Notes: a model not told the origin generated them from the sequence alone. 64,000 nucleotides of DNA from Streptococcus vestibularis (GCA_010604095.1 JAABLG010000006.1:52204-116203), one strand, 5' to 3'. Positions 28,873-38,929 are shown, counted from the first letter of the stretch. Made by a program: numbers and translations.

Positions 28873-29203
28873 AATGATTGCTAACCTCCTCTATTTTCAA
28901 GATTTCGATTTCTACCGGACTAGAAAATACCTTATCAAAATCTTCCTCACGAAATCCTACAATCAAACGATAGGAACTCCTTCGACCATCTATATCTAAG
29001 GCAAACTGTCCATTTCTCTTTCCCCTTAATTGGTGAAAATGATACTTAGGAAAGGCCGTCACACTAGCCAAAGAATCCGATGCTTCCAAAAGGTTAATCA
29101 ACTGATGCAACTTTAATGCAACCTTATCCGAAAAATCCTTTTTCGCTCGCCTCAGCTCAGTGCACTGTTTCTCAACAGTTTTATTTGTATAGATTAGCTT
29201 CAT
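28865..29203 (-). CDS. HigB-type toxin (RelE/ParE superfamily)
   Basis: 112 residues. MKLIYTNKTVEKQCTELRRA at the start, a LHQLINLLEA helix, RGKRNGQFALDIDGRRSSYRLIVGF in the centre and an IEILKIEEVSNHYE end, the pattern of HigB/PemK-unrelated, RelE-fold plasmid-maintenance toxins. Family members cut mRNA on the ribosome. Paired with the downstream HTH/ImmA protein. Confidence 0.8.
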   Translation of the reverse strand: MKLIYTNKTVEKQCTELRRAKKDFSDKVALKLHQLINLLEASDSLASVTAFPKYHFHQLRGKRNGQFALDIDGRRSSYRLIVGFREEDFDKVFSSPVEIEILKIEEVSNHYE

Positions 29204-29224
29204 AAATTCCTTTCCGTTCGATTC

Positions 29225-29245
29225 AAATTACCTTTTTGGTAATTT
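29225..29245 (-). promoter_or_regulatory. Operator-like inverted repeat upstream of higB-like gene
   Basis: AAATTACC / GGTAATTT, 8-bp perfect arms with a 5-base spacer, 22 bases above the toxin start. A plausible site for autorepression by the HTH antitoxin. Confidence 0.55.
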
Positions 29246-29269
29246 AATATTATCAAATTCATAGAAAAA

Positions 29270-29305
29270 AGACCAGTCAAAACTTCATTTGACTGATACT
29301 TCTTT
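29270..29305 (-). terminator. Intrinsic terminator after hsdM
   Basis: CAGTCAAA / TTTGACTG stem followed by GGTCTTTTTT on the minus strand, marking the end of the RM operon. Confidence 0.7.
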
Positions 29306-29323
29306 TATCATTTAACTAATAAA

Positions 29324-30928
29324 TTACCCCTTAAATGCTTCCACAAAAGCCTTGAGTTCTTCGTCCGCTTCTTGTGTCGTTCCATGAAGCTGACCAAGCA
29401 TGTCGAGAAGTGAGGCTGTCTGACTTTCAATCGTCGCATTGGTCTCATTAATCTTAGCCACAATCTCGGTCAAGGGCTCCACTTCTTCTTCCTCAAAGGT
29501 ATCCACATAGCGAGGAATATTAAGGTTGTAGTCATTTTCCACAATCTCTTCAAAGCTAGCCAGATGGGCAAACTTGTCCATATCCTCACGGCTCTTATAA
29601 GCATCAAGAATCTTCTCAATATGGGCATCTGTCATGATGTTCTGATTTTTCCCCTTATCAAACTCCTTAGAGGCATCGATAAAGTAAACATCACGATTAG
29701 TGCGGTTCTTTTTGAGAATGATAACCGTCGTCGGAATACTAGTGTTAAAGAAGATATTAGCAGGCAGACCGATAACCGTATCAATGGCACCTTCTTCTAA
29801 CAAAGCCTTACGAATAGTCCCTTCGGCATTACCACGGAAGAGCACCCCATGAGGTAGGACGATGGCCATAACACCATTGTCTTGTTTCAAGTGATAGTAA
29901 CCATGCAAGAGGAAGGCAAAATCAGCCTTAGACTTAGGTGCTAGTTTCCCAAATGGTGAGAATCGAGGATCATCCATGAAACCTGAGCTGGCTGACCACT
30001 TAGCTGAATAAGGTGGGTTCATGAGAACACCATCAAAGTTAGTCGGTTCTTGAGTTGGCCAATCCTCGTCCAATGTATCAGCGTTGTGCAAAAACTGATT
30101 TTCAATCGGCACACCATGCAGAATCATGTTCATACGTGCCAGGTTATAAGTTGAGGTATTTAACTCTTGACCAAAGTAAACCACTGTCTGTGGTTGGCGT
30201 GAATAGCGTTTGGCATTAAGCAAGAGCGAGCCTGACCCCATTGTGGCATCGTAAAGGGTAAAGCCTTGCTTGTCCTCACGTCCTAAAAAGGCAATCTGGG
30301 TCATGAGTTTGGCAACAGGTTGCGGTGTATAGAACTCACCAGCTTTCTTACCTGAATCCGTCGCAAACTGACCAATCAAGTACTCGTAAGCATCACCAAG
30401 CATATCACCAGCATGACCTGCCACATCTAAGACAGCCAACTCTTTCATCACAGCCGCAACCGTCTGGTTTTGCTTTTGAGGAGTCGCCCCAAGTTTCTTA
30501 GAGTAGAGGTCGATGTCTTCAAAAAGGTTTTCATAGAGCTCGTCACTCTGCTCAATATCACGGAAGCCCTGAGCCAAGTCCTCTAACTGAAAGCTTCCAT
30601 CGTTCACTCGTTCCACTAAGGCCGTAAAGGTCAAGTCAGGATGAATGGCATAGCTCATCTCATCAGTGATGACTGCTAAAAGGTCCTCGTGAGTCTCCTC
30701 ATCCTCGTAGTATTTACGATAGACTGCCAATGCCTCATCCAAGCTTTCTGTCTCTTCCTCCATGGTCTCTGCCACAAAAAAGAGCATCTTGTCCGACAAA
30801 TACTTGTAAAAGACCATGCCCAAGAGATAAGACTTGTAGTCATTGGCATCCATCTTAGAGCGGAGCACATCCGCTGAGTTCCACAGGGCTTGATAAAGCG
30901 ACTGGGAGGTTTGTGTTGTTTCTGACAT
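29324..30928 (-). CDS. hsdM: Type I restriction-modification methyltransferase subunit HsdM
   Basis: N6-adenine methyltransferase subunit. 534 residues: N-terminal HsdM helical domain (about 5-150), GEFYTP (197-202), SAM loop DATMGSGSLL (227-236), catalytic NPPY (304-307) and C-terminal helices that contact HsdS. Last gene of the operon hsdR - two unknown genes - hsdS - ATPase - hsdM. The placement of hsdM at the 3' end, away from hsdS, is caused by the ATPase gene inserted between them. Confidence 0.94.
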   Translation of the reverse strand: MSETTQTSQSLYQALWNSADVLRSKMDANDYKSYLLGMVFYKYLSDKMLFFVAETMEEETESLDEALAVYRKYYEDEETHEDLLAVITDEMSYAIHPDLTFTALVERVNDGSFQLEDLAQGFRDIEQSDELYENLFEDIDLYSKKLGATPQKQNQTVAAVMKELAVLDVAGHAGDMLGDAYEYLIGQFATDSGKKAGEFYTPQPVAKLMTQIAFLGREDKQGFTLYDATMGSGSLLLNAKRYSRQPQTVVYFGQELNTSTYNLARMNMILHGVPIENQFLHNADTLDEDWPTQEPTNFDGVLMNPPYSAKWSASSGFMDDPRFSPFGKLAPKSKADFAFLLHGYYHLKQDNGVMAIVLPHGVLFRGNAEGTIRKALLEEGAIDTVIGLPANIFFNTSIPTTVIILKKNRTNRDVYFIDASKEFDKGKNQNIMTDAHIEKILDAYKSREDMDKFAHLASFEEIVENDYNLNIPRYVDTFEEEEVEPLTEIVAKINETNATIESQTASLLDMLGQLHGTTQEADEELKAFVEAFKG

Positions 30929-30963
30929 AATGTTTCTTTCTTTGTATTAATTCAAAAATCTAA

Positions 30964-32832
30964 CTATTTGTCCAATAGTTTCATTTCTAATTCTTCAAAA
31001 TATTTATGACGTAATTCTTTGGTTAATTCATGATCTAATGCAATACGACTTAAAGCTTTATCTTTAAAGTTTGGAACTATTTTCGTATTGCCTCTATAAT
31101 TAATTATTTCATTTTTTAAATTACAAATCTTTAAAATTGCTGAAAAATCAGATGAATCCAAACTTGCTTCAACGATAGAGGTTATATTATCAACCATTGA
31201 AGATGCATCAAATTCATCTACTAAACTTTTTAAAAATTCTTCAACATCCTCTTTACTAGGTTTATTATTTTCAATACAGTTACCTTCCAAAAATTCATCG
31301 AGTCTTTTTTTCAAGGCAATACTTATTATTTTCTCTTTCTTTTCTTTACAAGATTCAATGATACTTTGTTGAAAAATTTTAAATTTTCGTTCTTTTTCTT
31401 TGTCATCATCAAATGGTAAGCATGACTTCACAACTGCTTCATCAACAAGCATCATCTCTACTTCATTGAATGGAAGAACAAAAATATTCTGTTCTTTTTG
31501 CTCTTGAATACTCCTTTCATTCATCCAGTCATTGTCTATGATGCCGTATGCCGTATTACCATGTGAATGTTGCAAATTATTATACGCTTTTGTATGTTGG
31601 ATGACCTGTTTATGTCCTTGAACTGGTTTTACAAAACAAAGGTCACTGAATAATTTGAAATATATTTGATAATCCAGACTAGTTTTAGTTCCTTCACAAA
31701 ATAGAATTGGCTTCTTTGTACCAGATACTTCGACTAATAAGGACAAAGGTAATTCTTGAAAATCATCCAATAATTGATAATCTAAGTTATAAGGTACTTC
31801 AAATTTCTTACACCACACATAAGTAGCATTTGTTCTTGATTGAACAAAGTCCATATTATGTGAAGCAAAAATAAATTGGCAATCAGGTCTCTCTGATATG
31901 AGCAAATCCCACAATTCATTATAAACAGCAGCATTTAGAAATGTCTCTGGTTCATCAACGATAATATAGCTATTTTCTGGAGCTAGAAGGACATTGCCAA
32001 TATAAAACAGTGTGCAACGTTCTCCATCACTAAGACCATTTATACTATACTTAGAACCATTTTTTTCAACTTTAACAACTCTCTCATCAGGTTCAAGCTC
32101 AAATATTATTTCTGGGAAAATTTGATTCCATATTCGCTCTACTCTATCCCATAAAGTTAGAGGTAAATCTTTTTCTTTTCTGGATTTACGAGTAACTATG
32201 TTTGTATAGTCTTTTACCAATAATGTTATTAATTTAGTAAAGGTATTTGAAATAGTATTTTCAATATGGAATGGAAATAAATCAATTGTGTCAATTTTAA
32301 TATCTACTTTTTTAGATTCAGATATATATTTTTCTTTAGTAACATCATTACGTTGAGGAAAATTTAGCACAAAATACAGTAGTTTCTGGGCAGGTAAAAC
32401 ATACATCTCATCTATACTATTCTTTCTTAACTCATTAATGAGACTTGACTTCCCCGCTCCGTTAGCTCCTATTATAACAGTTGTAGAATCCACTTTCGAT
32501 ATAAAAGAAAATAGTTTAATTACTTTAAAATTCTCTAAAATTTGAGGTAAGGTCGTTTCATACATATAAATATCACTATCATAACAATCCGATAGACTTT
32601 CTAACCAATTATCACGAAGGTTTTCATACTTATTTGTTACATCATCAGATAAAAATTCATCATTTAGTTCGTTATTAATTAAATCAATAAGGGTTGAAAA
32701 ATAATTATCTACTTGCTGGTATTGACTCTCAACTACTTCATTGACATAATCACCCAATTGACTAAAGTTATCTTGAAGTCTTTTCTTTTCAGATTCTAAT
32801 TTTTCAATCAAATCTTTTTTAGAACTATACAT
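30964..32832 (-). CDS. ABC-type ATPase fused to TOPRIM/DUF4435-like nuclease (PARIS- or OLD-like)
   Basis: 622 residues. Short coiled-coil start, then an SMC/ABC-type ATPase: Walker A GANGAGKS (122-129), signature-like LSDGE (267-271), Walker B IIVDEPE (290-296) and FASHN (322-326). A second domain from about 375 has TOPRIM-type ILFCEG (E380) and IIDNDW (D433, D435), followed by PFNEVEMML, which fits the DUF4435 pattern. An AAA15 ATPase with DUF4435 is the make-up of PARIS (AriA plus AriB, sometimes fused); ATPase-TOPRIM fusion also describes OLD nucleases. It starts just after the hsdS stop, whose TAA is part of its AAGGAGG site. PARIS senses phage anti-restriction proteins, which suits a position inside a type I RM operon. 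Antiviral role is inferred. Confidence 0.7.
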   Translation of the reverse strand: MYSSKKDLIEKLESEKKRLQDNFSQLGDYVNEVVESQYQQVDNYFSTLIDLINNELNDEFLSDDVTNKYENLRDNWLESLSDCYDSDIYMYETTLPQILENFKVIKLFSFISKVDSTTVIIGANGAGKSSLINELRKNSIDEMYVLPAQKLLYFVLNFPQRNDVTKEKYISESKKVDIKIDTIDLFPFHIENTISNTFTKLITLLVKDYTNIVTRKSRKEKDLPLTLWDRVERIWNQIFPEIIFELEPDERVVKVEKNGSKYSINGLSDGERCTLFYIGNVLLAPENSYIIVDEPETFLNAAVYNELWDLLISERPDCQFIFASHNMDFVQSRTNATYVWCKKFEVPYNLDYQLLDDFQELPLSLLVEVSGTKKPILFCEGTKTSLDYQIYFKLFSDLCFVKPVQGHKQVIQHTKAYNNLQHSHGNTAYGIIDNDWMNERSIQEQKEQNIFVLPFNEVEMMLVDEAVVKSCLPFDDDKEKERKFKIFQQSIIESCKEKKEKIISIALKKRLDEFLEGNCIENNKPSKEDVEEFLKSLVDEFDASSMVDNITSIVEASLDSSDFSAILKICNLKNEIINYRGNTKIVPNFKDKALSRIALDHELTKELRHKYFEELEMKLLDK

Positions 32833-32841
32833 AATCCCTCC

Positions 32842-34065
32842 TTAGACAAACATATCCTGTAAGAGTTTCTTTTTCAGTGTTTCTAACTGAGAAATTTTTT
32901 CTTGGTGAGCAACGATGAGGTTATCGAGGTTGGAGAAGTAGGAGCCGATGGCTTGTTGTTCTTCGAGTGACGGAGGAATTGGGATCCGAATATTTGCGAA
33001 GTTTTCATAAAAAAGATATTCCCTCACACTCCCCTCCGTATTCCTTCTAACTTCTTTGTTGAACTCAGGTGATTTTATAAACAGTAGCGCGTAGTTGTTA
33101 TTTATAGACTTATCTAACGAAAAAATAACATATAGAGAACTAACAATTACTGTTTCCTCTATATCATTAAATGCAATTGAACCCACATTTATACGAGCCG
33201 GATTATATGCGAACTCGTTTGGTCCAACTGTCTTATATGACGTTTTTTCAAGATTTTCTAAACGACTTCCTTCGAATTGTTCCGATTGGGGAATCAACCC
33301 ACTCTGGTTGCTAACAGAATATGCTGGATAATCATACCCTTTGCTGTTTGTTTTCCCTCTTTTAGTACTTATGCTCTTAAATTTCTTTATTTCCCACTCA
33401 CCTTCAAATCCCTTCAAACGAATCTCAGGTGCTGTTTGTCCAGCTTTTGGGAACATCTTGGAGAGCATGGTCTTCTTAAGTGATTGGTAGTTGGCGAGAT
33501 TCTCCTTGTAGCCAGCCAAAAGGTCATCAATGGTGATGAAAAGAGAGCCAATGGCGGATTGTTCTTGAACATTTGGTACATTAACCTTTATCATTGCTAT
33601 ACCACTAGCATTGTATGAAGGAAGAGCACCGATTTGTGCATACTTAGGCAAATTTATCGTTTGAAATAATGTTAAACCAAAATCTTTATCCCATGATTCA
33701 TCGAAAGAATAGCTCATAGTATTATTGTCAATCAGAAAAGGTCTAGTAACTAACCGTTTTCTATTTAACATCAATGCAGCACCAACTTTAGCAAATATGA
33801 TAGCTGGTGTTTCATTAATAACTTTCCAACTATTTTTCATAATTTGCTCCTGTGTAACATAATTATTTGCATTCCTCATCTCAGTTTCATTTCCAATATT
33901 GTTCATATCAGAAACTTTTAAAAATGGGATTCCTTCTGTACCACCTTGTTGACTATCTGGAAAACCTATTCCCGATTTAAAATTTCCAAGCTGTCCTAAT
34001 TTATAGTTATTCCAATTATTAATAAATTCTTTAAATCTAATTTTGGGAATGTTTCTATTGATCAT
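32842..34065 (-). CDS. hsdS: Type I restriction-modification specificity subunit HsdS
   Basis: 407 residues from the ATG at 34065; a TTG at 34092 would add 9 residues. Two target-recognition domains (about 8-150 and 218-360), each followed by a conserved helix: QEQSAIGSLFITIDDLLAGYKENL in the middle and LEEQQAIGSYFSNLDNLIVAHQ near the end. The start overlaps the 179-aa gene upstream by 11 bases, so translation is coupled. Only one hsdS copy and no inverted half-genes are seen, so phase-variable recombination is not evident here. Confidence 0.93.
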   Translation of the reverse strand: MINRNIPKIRFKEFINNWNNYKLGQLGNFKSGIGFPDSQQGGTEGIPFLKVSDMNNIGNETEMRNANNYVTQEQIMKNSWKVINETPAIIFAKVGAALMLNRKRLVTRPFLIDNNTMSYSFDESWDKDFGLTLFQTINLPKYAQIGALPSYNASGIAMIKVNVPNVQEQSAIGSLFITIDDLLAGYKENLANYQSLKKTMLSKMFPKAGQTAPEIRLKGFEGEWEIKKFKSISTKRGKTNSKGYDYPAYSVSNQSGLIPQSEQFEGSRLENLEKTSYKTVGPNEFAYNPARINVGSIAFNDIEETVIVSSLYVIFSLDKSINNNYALLFIKSPEFNKEVRRNTEGSVREYLFYENFANIRIPIPPSLEEQQAIGSYFSNLDNLIVAHQEKISQLETLKKKLLQDMFV

Positions 34066-34594
34066 TTTCTTCACTCTTTTTCCTATACTCAATGTATTCC
34101 TTTAAGGTCATTATCTCAAAATTTCCTACACTGTTTTCAACTATGAATAAGTCGTTTATACCATCTTTTTTGTTGGAATCTAAAAGTATTTTAGCTTCTT
34201 TTATTTTATTAATTGACTCGTAAAAATTTTTGTCAGAAATATCATTCTGTATATTTTGATAGATTGTTCCCTTTTTAGTTGAAGCTTTTATCGTGATAGT
34301 AGCTGGTGAAATTTTATCAGCCGACTCAAATTTTATTATTTTTTTATTCTTAATAGAAGATGCAGCCTTAAAAATTAACTCTTTTAAAATCTCAACTGTT
34401 AGTCCTGCTATTATAGCCCTCAACATTTCTTCATTTAAGATTATTTCAATAAATGAATCGAAAGATGCCTGTAAACTGTCTTCTCCAAAAAATAAGATCT
34501 CTATATCTTCTTTGGAATATCTTTCTTGTAATTCTATCTCTTCATCCTTAGAAAAAAGTAAATATGCTCCTCTAACTCCAACACTTTTTTCCAT
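34055..34594 (-). CDS. Unknown 179-residue protein in RM operon
   Basis: Not recognised. 179 residues from the ATG at 34594 (MEKSVGVRGAYLLFS), with AGGAG 7 bases upstream; longer starts to 34630 are poorer. Acidic N-terminal half, a hydrophobic or amphipathic helix near 55-80 (LRAIIAGLTVEILKELIFKAAS) that might associate with membrane or form a bundle, then a beta-rich segment (ATITIKASTKKG) and a lysine-rich end. Strongly AT-rich coding, unlike hsdM and hsdR. It lies between the 415-aa nuclease-like gene and hsdS, overlapping hsdS by 11 bases. Confidence 0.7.
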   Translation of the reverse strand: MEKSVGVRGAYLLFSKDEEIELQERYSKEDIEILFFGEDSLQASFDSFIEIILNEEMLRAIIAGLTVEILKELIFKAASSIKNKKIIKFESADKISPATITIKASTKKGTIYQNIQNDISDKNFYESINKIKEAKILLDSNKKDGINDLFIVENSVGNFEIMTLKEYIEYRKKSEENDQ

Positions 34595-34647
34595 AAACAT
34601 TCTCCTATTCTTTATATAAAAATGAAACACAATATTTAATTTTATAT

Positions 34648-35895
34648 CTAACTTAGTTCAAAGAGCCCAATTTGATCAAAACTAGTAATAATTTCATCAA
34701 TAACTATTTCTCCAAGTTTATATTTTTCAAATAGCTTTAAAAATTGCATTGTGTCTATAATTAACACATTAAATATCTTATTTTTTGCTATATCTATAAT
34801 ACTATCATTGATTAATTCCCTATCTTTCGGATCTATATCCTTAAACCGATTTACAATGATAATTCTCTTAATAATTTTATCCGAAATTTCTTTCTTTTCG
34901 GCATATTTATATACATGAGTCATTAACTGAGAAATATTGGATTTTTTTAGATCTTTAGTTAATCCTTTAAATTCAAATAGATAATGAATTCCATTCTTTT
35001 CAAAAGAAAAATCTTCATCTTTAGTGTCTTTAAAATCAGTTTTTATTTCTAGCATTTCTACTAACATCTCTATTAGAACAAGTTCTAATTCTTCCCCTGA
35101 TTTATAAAGTATAGATTCATAATATTTATTTTTTTTAATAATTTGTTCAACATTTTCTATTTTAAGTTTTGATTCTTGAATTTTTCTTTCTTCTATCTTC
35201 GCTATTCCCGTTTGATAAGCATCGTCAAAAAATTCTAGTTTCGAAAACCATTTAGGAATGTTTTCAAGAGATTGTGTTAAAAATATATTATCTAATATCA
35301 GCTTTAAATTATCATTTTCAATCTGTAAAGTTGTTATTGAATTTCTACCCAATGTTAAAAATACTAACTTTTCACTCCCATTTGAGTATATCTCATTCTT
35401 AGAAATTACAATACCTTCCTCATTTGTCCTCATATTTGGATCAAAATAAAAATCAGCTGATAATTCAATTTCCGATAAATACGTCAAAGTTTTCTCATAG
35501 TATAAGGTAAATGTGAAAGGAATGATCTTTTGCAAATTGGTTGTTAGTTTATAAATATTATTCTTAATATCAACACTAGTTAGATGAATCTTACTAGAAT
35601 GTCTATTTGGATTATCAAAATTTGTTTTAAATTTAATATTCTTGGGTAAAACATATAAATAATTTGTTTTACTAGAACGAATAATACTGGTTTTCAAAGT
35701 TTGAAAATCATCATCACAATTTAAAGTATCAAAATCTGCTCTCAAACTTCTATTTTGCCATATTAATTCATCTGTTAAATCAATTATATTTAAATCGTAC
35801 GAGTCTAAAGACTCTGCATTTCCAAACGAATTACATAAATCCACTAATAGTCCTTTTGTATTCTTACCAGAATAATTTATTAATTGTATTTTCAT
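34648..35895 (-). CDS. Unknown 415-residue protein with PD-(D/E)XK-like C-terminal domain
   Basis: Not recognised as a whole. Residues 1-225 look alpha/beta with no motif I know; 228-265 is a charged helix, possibly coiled coil; the C-terminal part shows E269, D295 and E308-F-K310 in a D-x12-ExK layout (EDFSFEKNGIHYLFEFKG), the pattern of a restriction-endonuclease-like core. It starts 3 bases after hsdR, and its GGGAGG binding site lies within the last codons of hsdR, so the gene was fitted tightly into the operon. AT-rich compared with hsdR, a sign of separate origin. Likely partner of the 179-aa gene. Confidence 0.65.
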   Translation of the reverse strand: MKIQLINYSGKNTKGLLVDLCNSFGNAESLDSYDLNIIDLTDELIWQNRSLRADFDTLNCDDDFQTLKTSIIRSSKTNYLYVLPKNIKFKTNFDNPNRHSSKIHLTSVDIKNNIYKLTTNLQKIIPFTFTLYYEKTLTYLSEIELSADFYFDPNMRTNEEGIVISKNEIYSNGSEKLVFLTLGRNSITTLQIENDNLKLILDNIFLTQSLENIPKWFSKLEFFDDAYQTGIAKIEERKIQESKLKIENVEQIIKKNKYYESILYKSGEELELVLIEMLVEMLEIKTDFKDTKDEDFSFEKNGIHYLFEFKGLTKDLKKSNISQLMTHVYKYAEKKEISDKIIKRIIIVNRFKDIDPKDRELINDSIIDIAKNKIFNVLIIDTMQFLKLFEKYKLGEIVIDEIITSFDQIGLFELS

Positions 35896-35898
35896 TTT

Positions 35899-38889
35899 CT
35901 ACCTCCCCACTCTTAGTGGCTCAATCACCTCTTCGATGAGTTTGGTGTAGGCTTCTTTGATGTGTTTTTTGTAGCTGAGCGGGTTGAGGGCATCAGCTGT
36001 TTCTGCTTTGTAATCTTTGTAACGTTGGCTCTTGGTTAGCTGGCTTTCTCCTGATTGCTTTTTAGCACCTTTACGATAGTGTTGAACATAGTAACGAAGT
36101 TCATCGAGTCCGACATACCATTCTCTGGCAAAGCGTTTGATATGGTCGTCGATGATGGCTTCAATCATAGTGTCCAAGACACCAGTGATAGATTGTCCTT
36201 GGTAATCTTTAGGATTGGCTTGGACTTCTTTCCACAGGTTTCGGATGATTTCGGCTAGTTTAGGATTGGTGCGTTCCAGACTCTGTATATAGTTATCAAC
36301 AGTTTCGATTTCCTTGTCACTGAGGGTCTGTGGACTATCCTCTTCCTGCTGAATCATACTTTGAATCAGTGTCAGGATGTAAGCATAGTTAATCTCGTCG
36401 ACTTGGACGGATTCCAGTTCGTAGTGGATGTCAAAGAGATTATCATCACCATCGTCTTCTGCTCGGCTTTTGAGCTCTGCTAGGATATTTTGATAGATTC
36501 CTAGATAGGTTTCGAGCTTTTCATCTGATAATCCTGTCTCTGCATAGATAGCCGCTTCATCGTATTCACTATAGACACGGATAGATGCCAGATACTTGTC
36601 AAAGATTTGGTAAGCCTTGGCAATGCGACGGAGTTGTGGGCTAGTGGCCTGCTCAATCGTGATGACATAGTTTTCCACATCTTCCACTTTTACTTGAAAA
36701 TCTATCCAGGCTTGGATGAAGTTGGCTTTTTCTTCCTCCCAATCTGGGGCAGTGACGTCATTTTCACCACCGTTGGAGTAGAGTTTAAGGGCGTTATCCA
36801 CAGCTTCTTTAAAAGTCTCTGGTCTTTGGAAGGTGATGATATGGCCATAACGCTTTTTACTGTCAAAGATGCGGTTGGTGCGACTAAAGGCTTGAATCAA
36901 ATCCTGTGGACGCATGGGCTTACGGTCGATGAAGAGAGTGGATAGACATGGGGCATCAAAACCTGTCAAAAGACGGTCAACCACGATAACCAAATCCAAC
37001 TGCTCATTGCGAGGAATGTATTTATCTAACTTTCTGGCTAAACGATTATTGATATCCGTGTTAAAACCACGCAAATCAGCCATAGCAAAATGGGTACCGA
37101 ACTCCTGATTGTAGTCGTCCATGACCTGTTTCATGTGGTCTTGGTAGGCGATAGACTCTTCTTCATTTTCCGACACTGAGTAAGTGACTGTCACCTTTGG
37201 AAAGTCGGGTAGCACGCGCTTAGCTCGCTCTGACACTTTGACACGTTCGTGTCCTGCCTTGATACTCTTGAGCAGATTGTAATAAGCCTGAGCCTGTGGA
37301 ATAGACTTAACGGTTAAGATGGCCTCGTAGGTCTTGCCCACACCATTTGGGAAGCCCAACTGTTGATAACTTTTGTTTAGGATAGCATCCAAGACTTCTA
37401 GCATGTGCTCTTTATCTTCATAGACAGAGTCAGGAAGGTCTTCTTCAGAAATCGGCGAAATAATGGTATTACGATAGTCAACCTTAAAGCCAAGGACTGC
37501 CCCGTCATGGATGGCTTCTTTGACCGTATACTCATGGAGGCGTTCACCATATTGTTGGTGGGTGGTTTGTGCCAAATCACCTAATTGCTTGCGTTTATTT
37601 TCCTTGAAAATCGGTGTGCCTGTAAAGCCATACCAGAGCGAATTGTGGAAAAAGCCTTTGATGTCTTTTTGTGTCTGAGGCGTGACCGCACGGTGACATT
37701 CATCCACAACAAAAGCCACACGAAGGTCCTTGATTTTCTCCGAATCCTTTTGATATTTACCTTCTTGGAACTTACGCATCATGGTTGTGATTTTCTGGAT
37801 AGTAGTCACAATCACACGCTTATCATTTCCTGCCAAACGCTTGACCAAATCGTGGGTATTGTCCGTTTCGTCGATATCAATAACATCGTTAGCGGCGTAG
37901 GAAAGGAAGGACGACGTTGTTTGCTGGTCAAGGTCCCTGCGATCCACGACGAAAATCGTCTTTTGAATGGCTGGAATCTGCAAGAGATTGCGAGCCACCT
38001 TGTAGGATGTTAGGGTCTTACCAGAACCTGTGGTATGCCAGATATAGCCTGATTCCTGACGACGAGAGGCATCTTGCACAGACTCGATGGCATGGATTTG
38101 ATAGGGACGTAAGAGGATGAGGGCTTTTTTACTATCATCAATGACGGAATACTGCATCACCATCTGATGGGCACGTGGAATAGACAGGACCTCATGGGCA
38201 AAGTCCATGAGACTGGTCATGGGTTTATTATCTTTATCCACCCAAGATGTCAAGAATTGTTTATTGAGTTTATCCTCTCGTGCAGCTGCGATGTAGCGTG
38301 TGTCCACTTTATTAGTCACAACAAACATCTGAAGGGCAGAATAGATGCCACGTAACTTTCCTTCACGGTCATACTTTTTGATTTGATGAAAGGCATCCAA
38401 AAAGGCCACACGAGGACTCTTGAGCTCGATGTGGATAAGAGGAAGGCCATTAATCATCAGAGTTGTATCTAAACGGCGGTCCTGATCTTGTGGATAAGCC
38501 TTGTCACGTTCTACTTGATTTACCACCTCGTAACTGGATTTTCCAGCAGCAATATTGTCACGCCAGATGACAGAAAGTCGAATAGTCCCAAGGCTAGCAT
38601 CTTCACGCTGTACCTCGACTTTAGCAATACCATTTTCACCCGCCAACCACTTAGCAGCTTCATAATAGTTAATGAAGTTAAGCTGGTTCTTAATTTGGCG
38701 CTTCTCCTGCTCAGTCAAGGGATGGTCAGCGAGTAGGGCAACATTATTTTGCGCTAACTTCTCAAAAAAGTTGTCCCATAATTGATCTTCATTTTTTAAG
38801 TCTGGTCGATAGGTCCACTGACTCTCACCAGAGGTTAATTGCTCGATTAATTGACGTTCTATCTCAAGTTCTGGAGTAACTGGTGGCAT
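35899..38889 (-). CDS. hsdR: Type I restriction endonuclease subunit HsdR
   Basis: ATP-dependent translocase and nuclease subunit. 996 residues: PD-(D/E)XK nuclease with D141 and E155-L-K157, superfamily 2 helicase motor with TTGSGKT (286-292), DECHR (396-400), a TGTP motif and AFSRTNRI, and a C-terminal helical domain for docking to HsdM/HsdS. First gene of the operon, ATG at 38889 with an AAAGGA-type site 9 bases upstream. Confidence 0.95.
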   Translation of the reverse strand: MPPVTPELEIERQLIEQLTSGESQWTYRPDLKNEDQLWDNFFEKLAQNNVALLADHPLTEQEKRQIKNQLNFINYYEAAKWLAGENGIAKVEVQREDASLGTIRLSVIWRDNIAAGKSSYEVVNQVERDKAYPQDQDRRLDTTLMINGLPLIHIELKSPRVAFLDAFHQIKKYDREGKLRGIYSALQMFVVTNKVDTRYIAAAREDKLNKQFLTSWVDKDNKPMTSLMDFAHEVLSIPRAHQMVMQYSVIDDSKKALILLRPYQIHAIESVQDASRRQESGYIWHTTGSGKTLTSYKVARNLLQIPAIQKTIFVVDRRDLDQQTTSSFLSYAANDVIDIDETDNTHDLVKRLAGNDKRVIVTTIQKITTMMRKFQEGKYQKDSEKIKDLRVAFVVDECHRAVTPQTQKDIKGFFHNSLWYGFTGTPIFKENKRKQLGDLAQTTHQQYGERLHEYTVKEAIHDGAVLGFKVDYRNTIISPISEEDLPDSVYEDKEHMLEVLDAILNKSYQQLGFPNGVGKTYEAILTVKSIPQAQAYYNLLKSIKAGHERVKVSERAKRVLPDFPKVTVTYSVSENEEESIAYQDHMKQVMDDYNQEFGTHFAMADLRGFNTDINNRLARKLDKYIPRNEQLDLVIVVDRLLTGFDAPCLSTLFIDRKPMRPQDLIQAFSRTNRIFDSKKRYGHIITFQRPETFKEAVDNALKLYSNGGENDVTAPDWEEEKANFIQAWIDFQVKVEDVENYVITIEQATSPQLRRIAKAYQIFDKYLASIRVYSEYDEAAIYAETGLSDEKLETYLGIYQNILAELKSRAEDDGDDNLFDIHYELESVQVDEINYAYILTLIQSMIQQEEDSPQTLSDKEIETVDNYIQSLERTNPKLAEIIRNLWKEVQANPKDYQGQSITGVLDTMIEAIIDDHIKRFAREWYVGLDELRYYVQHYRKGAKKQSGESQLTKSQRYKDYKAETADALNPLSYKKHIKEAYTKLIEEVIEPLRVGR

Positions 38890-38923
38890 GACTTATCCTT
38901 TCAATAATGTCGTAATCCCTTAC

Positions 38924-38929
38924 ATTATA
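38924..38929 (-). promoter_or_regulatory. Probable RM operon promoter, -10 element
   Basis: TATAAT on the minus strand 34 bases before the hsdR ATG; no clear -35 consensus. Confidence 0.4.

Noticed and set aside
32842..34065. Phase-variable hsdS shuffling
   Set aside because: Only one hsdS gene is present, without silent copies, inverted repeats or a nearby recombinase.
37585..38013. 142-codon frame antisense to hsdR
   Set aside because: Lies wholly within hsdR with no ribosome site or recognisable domain.
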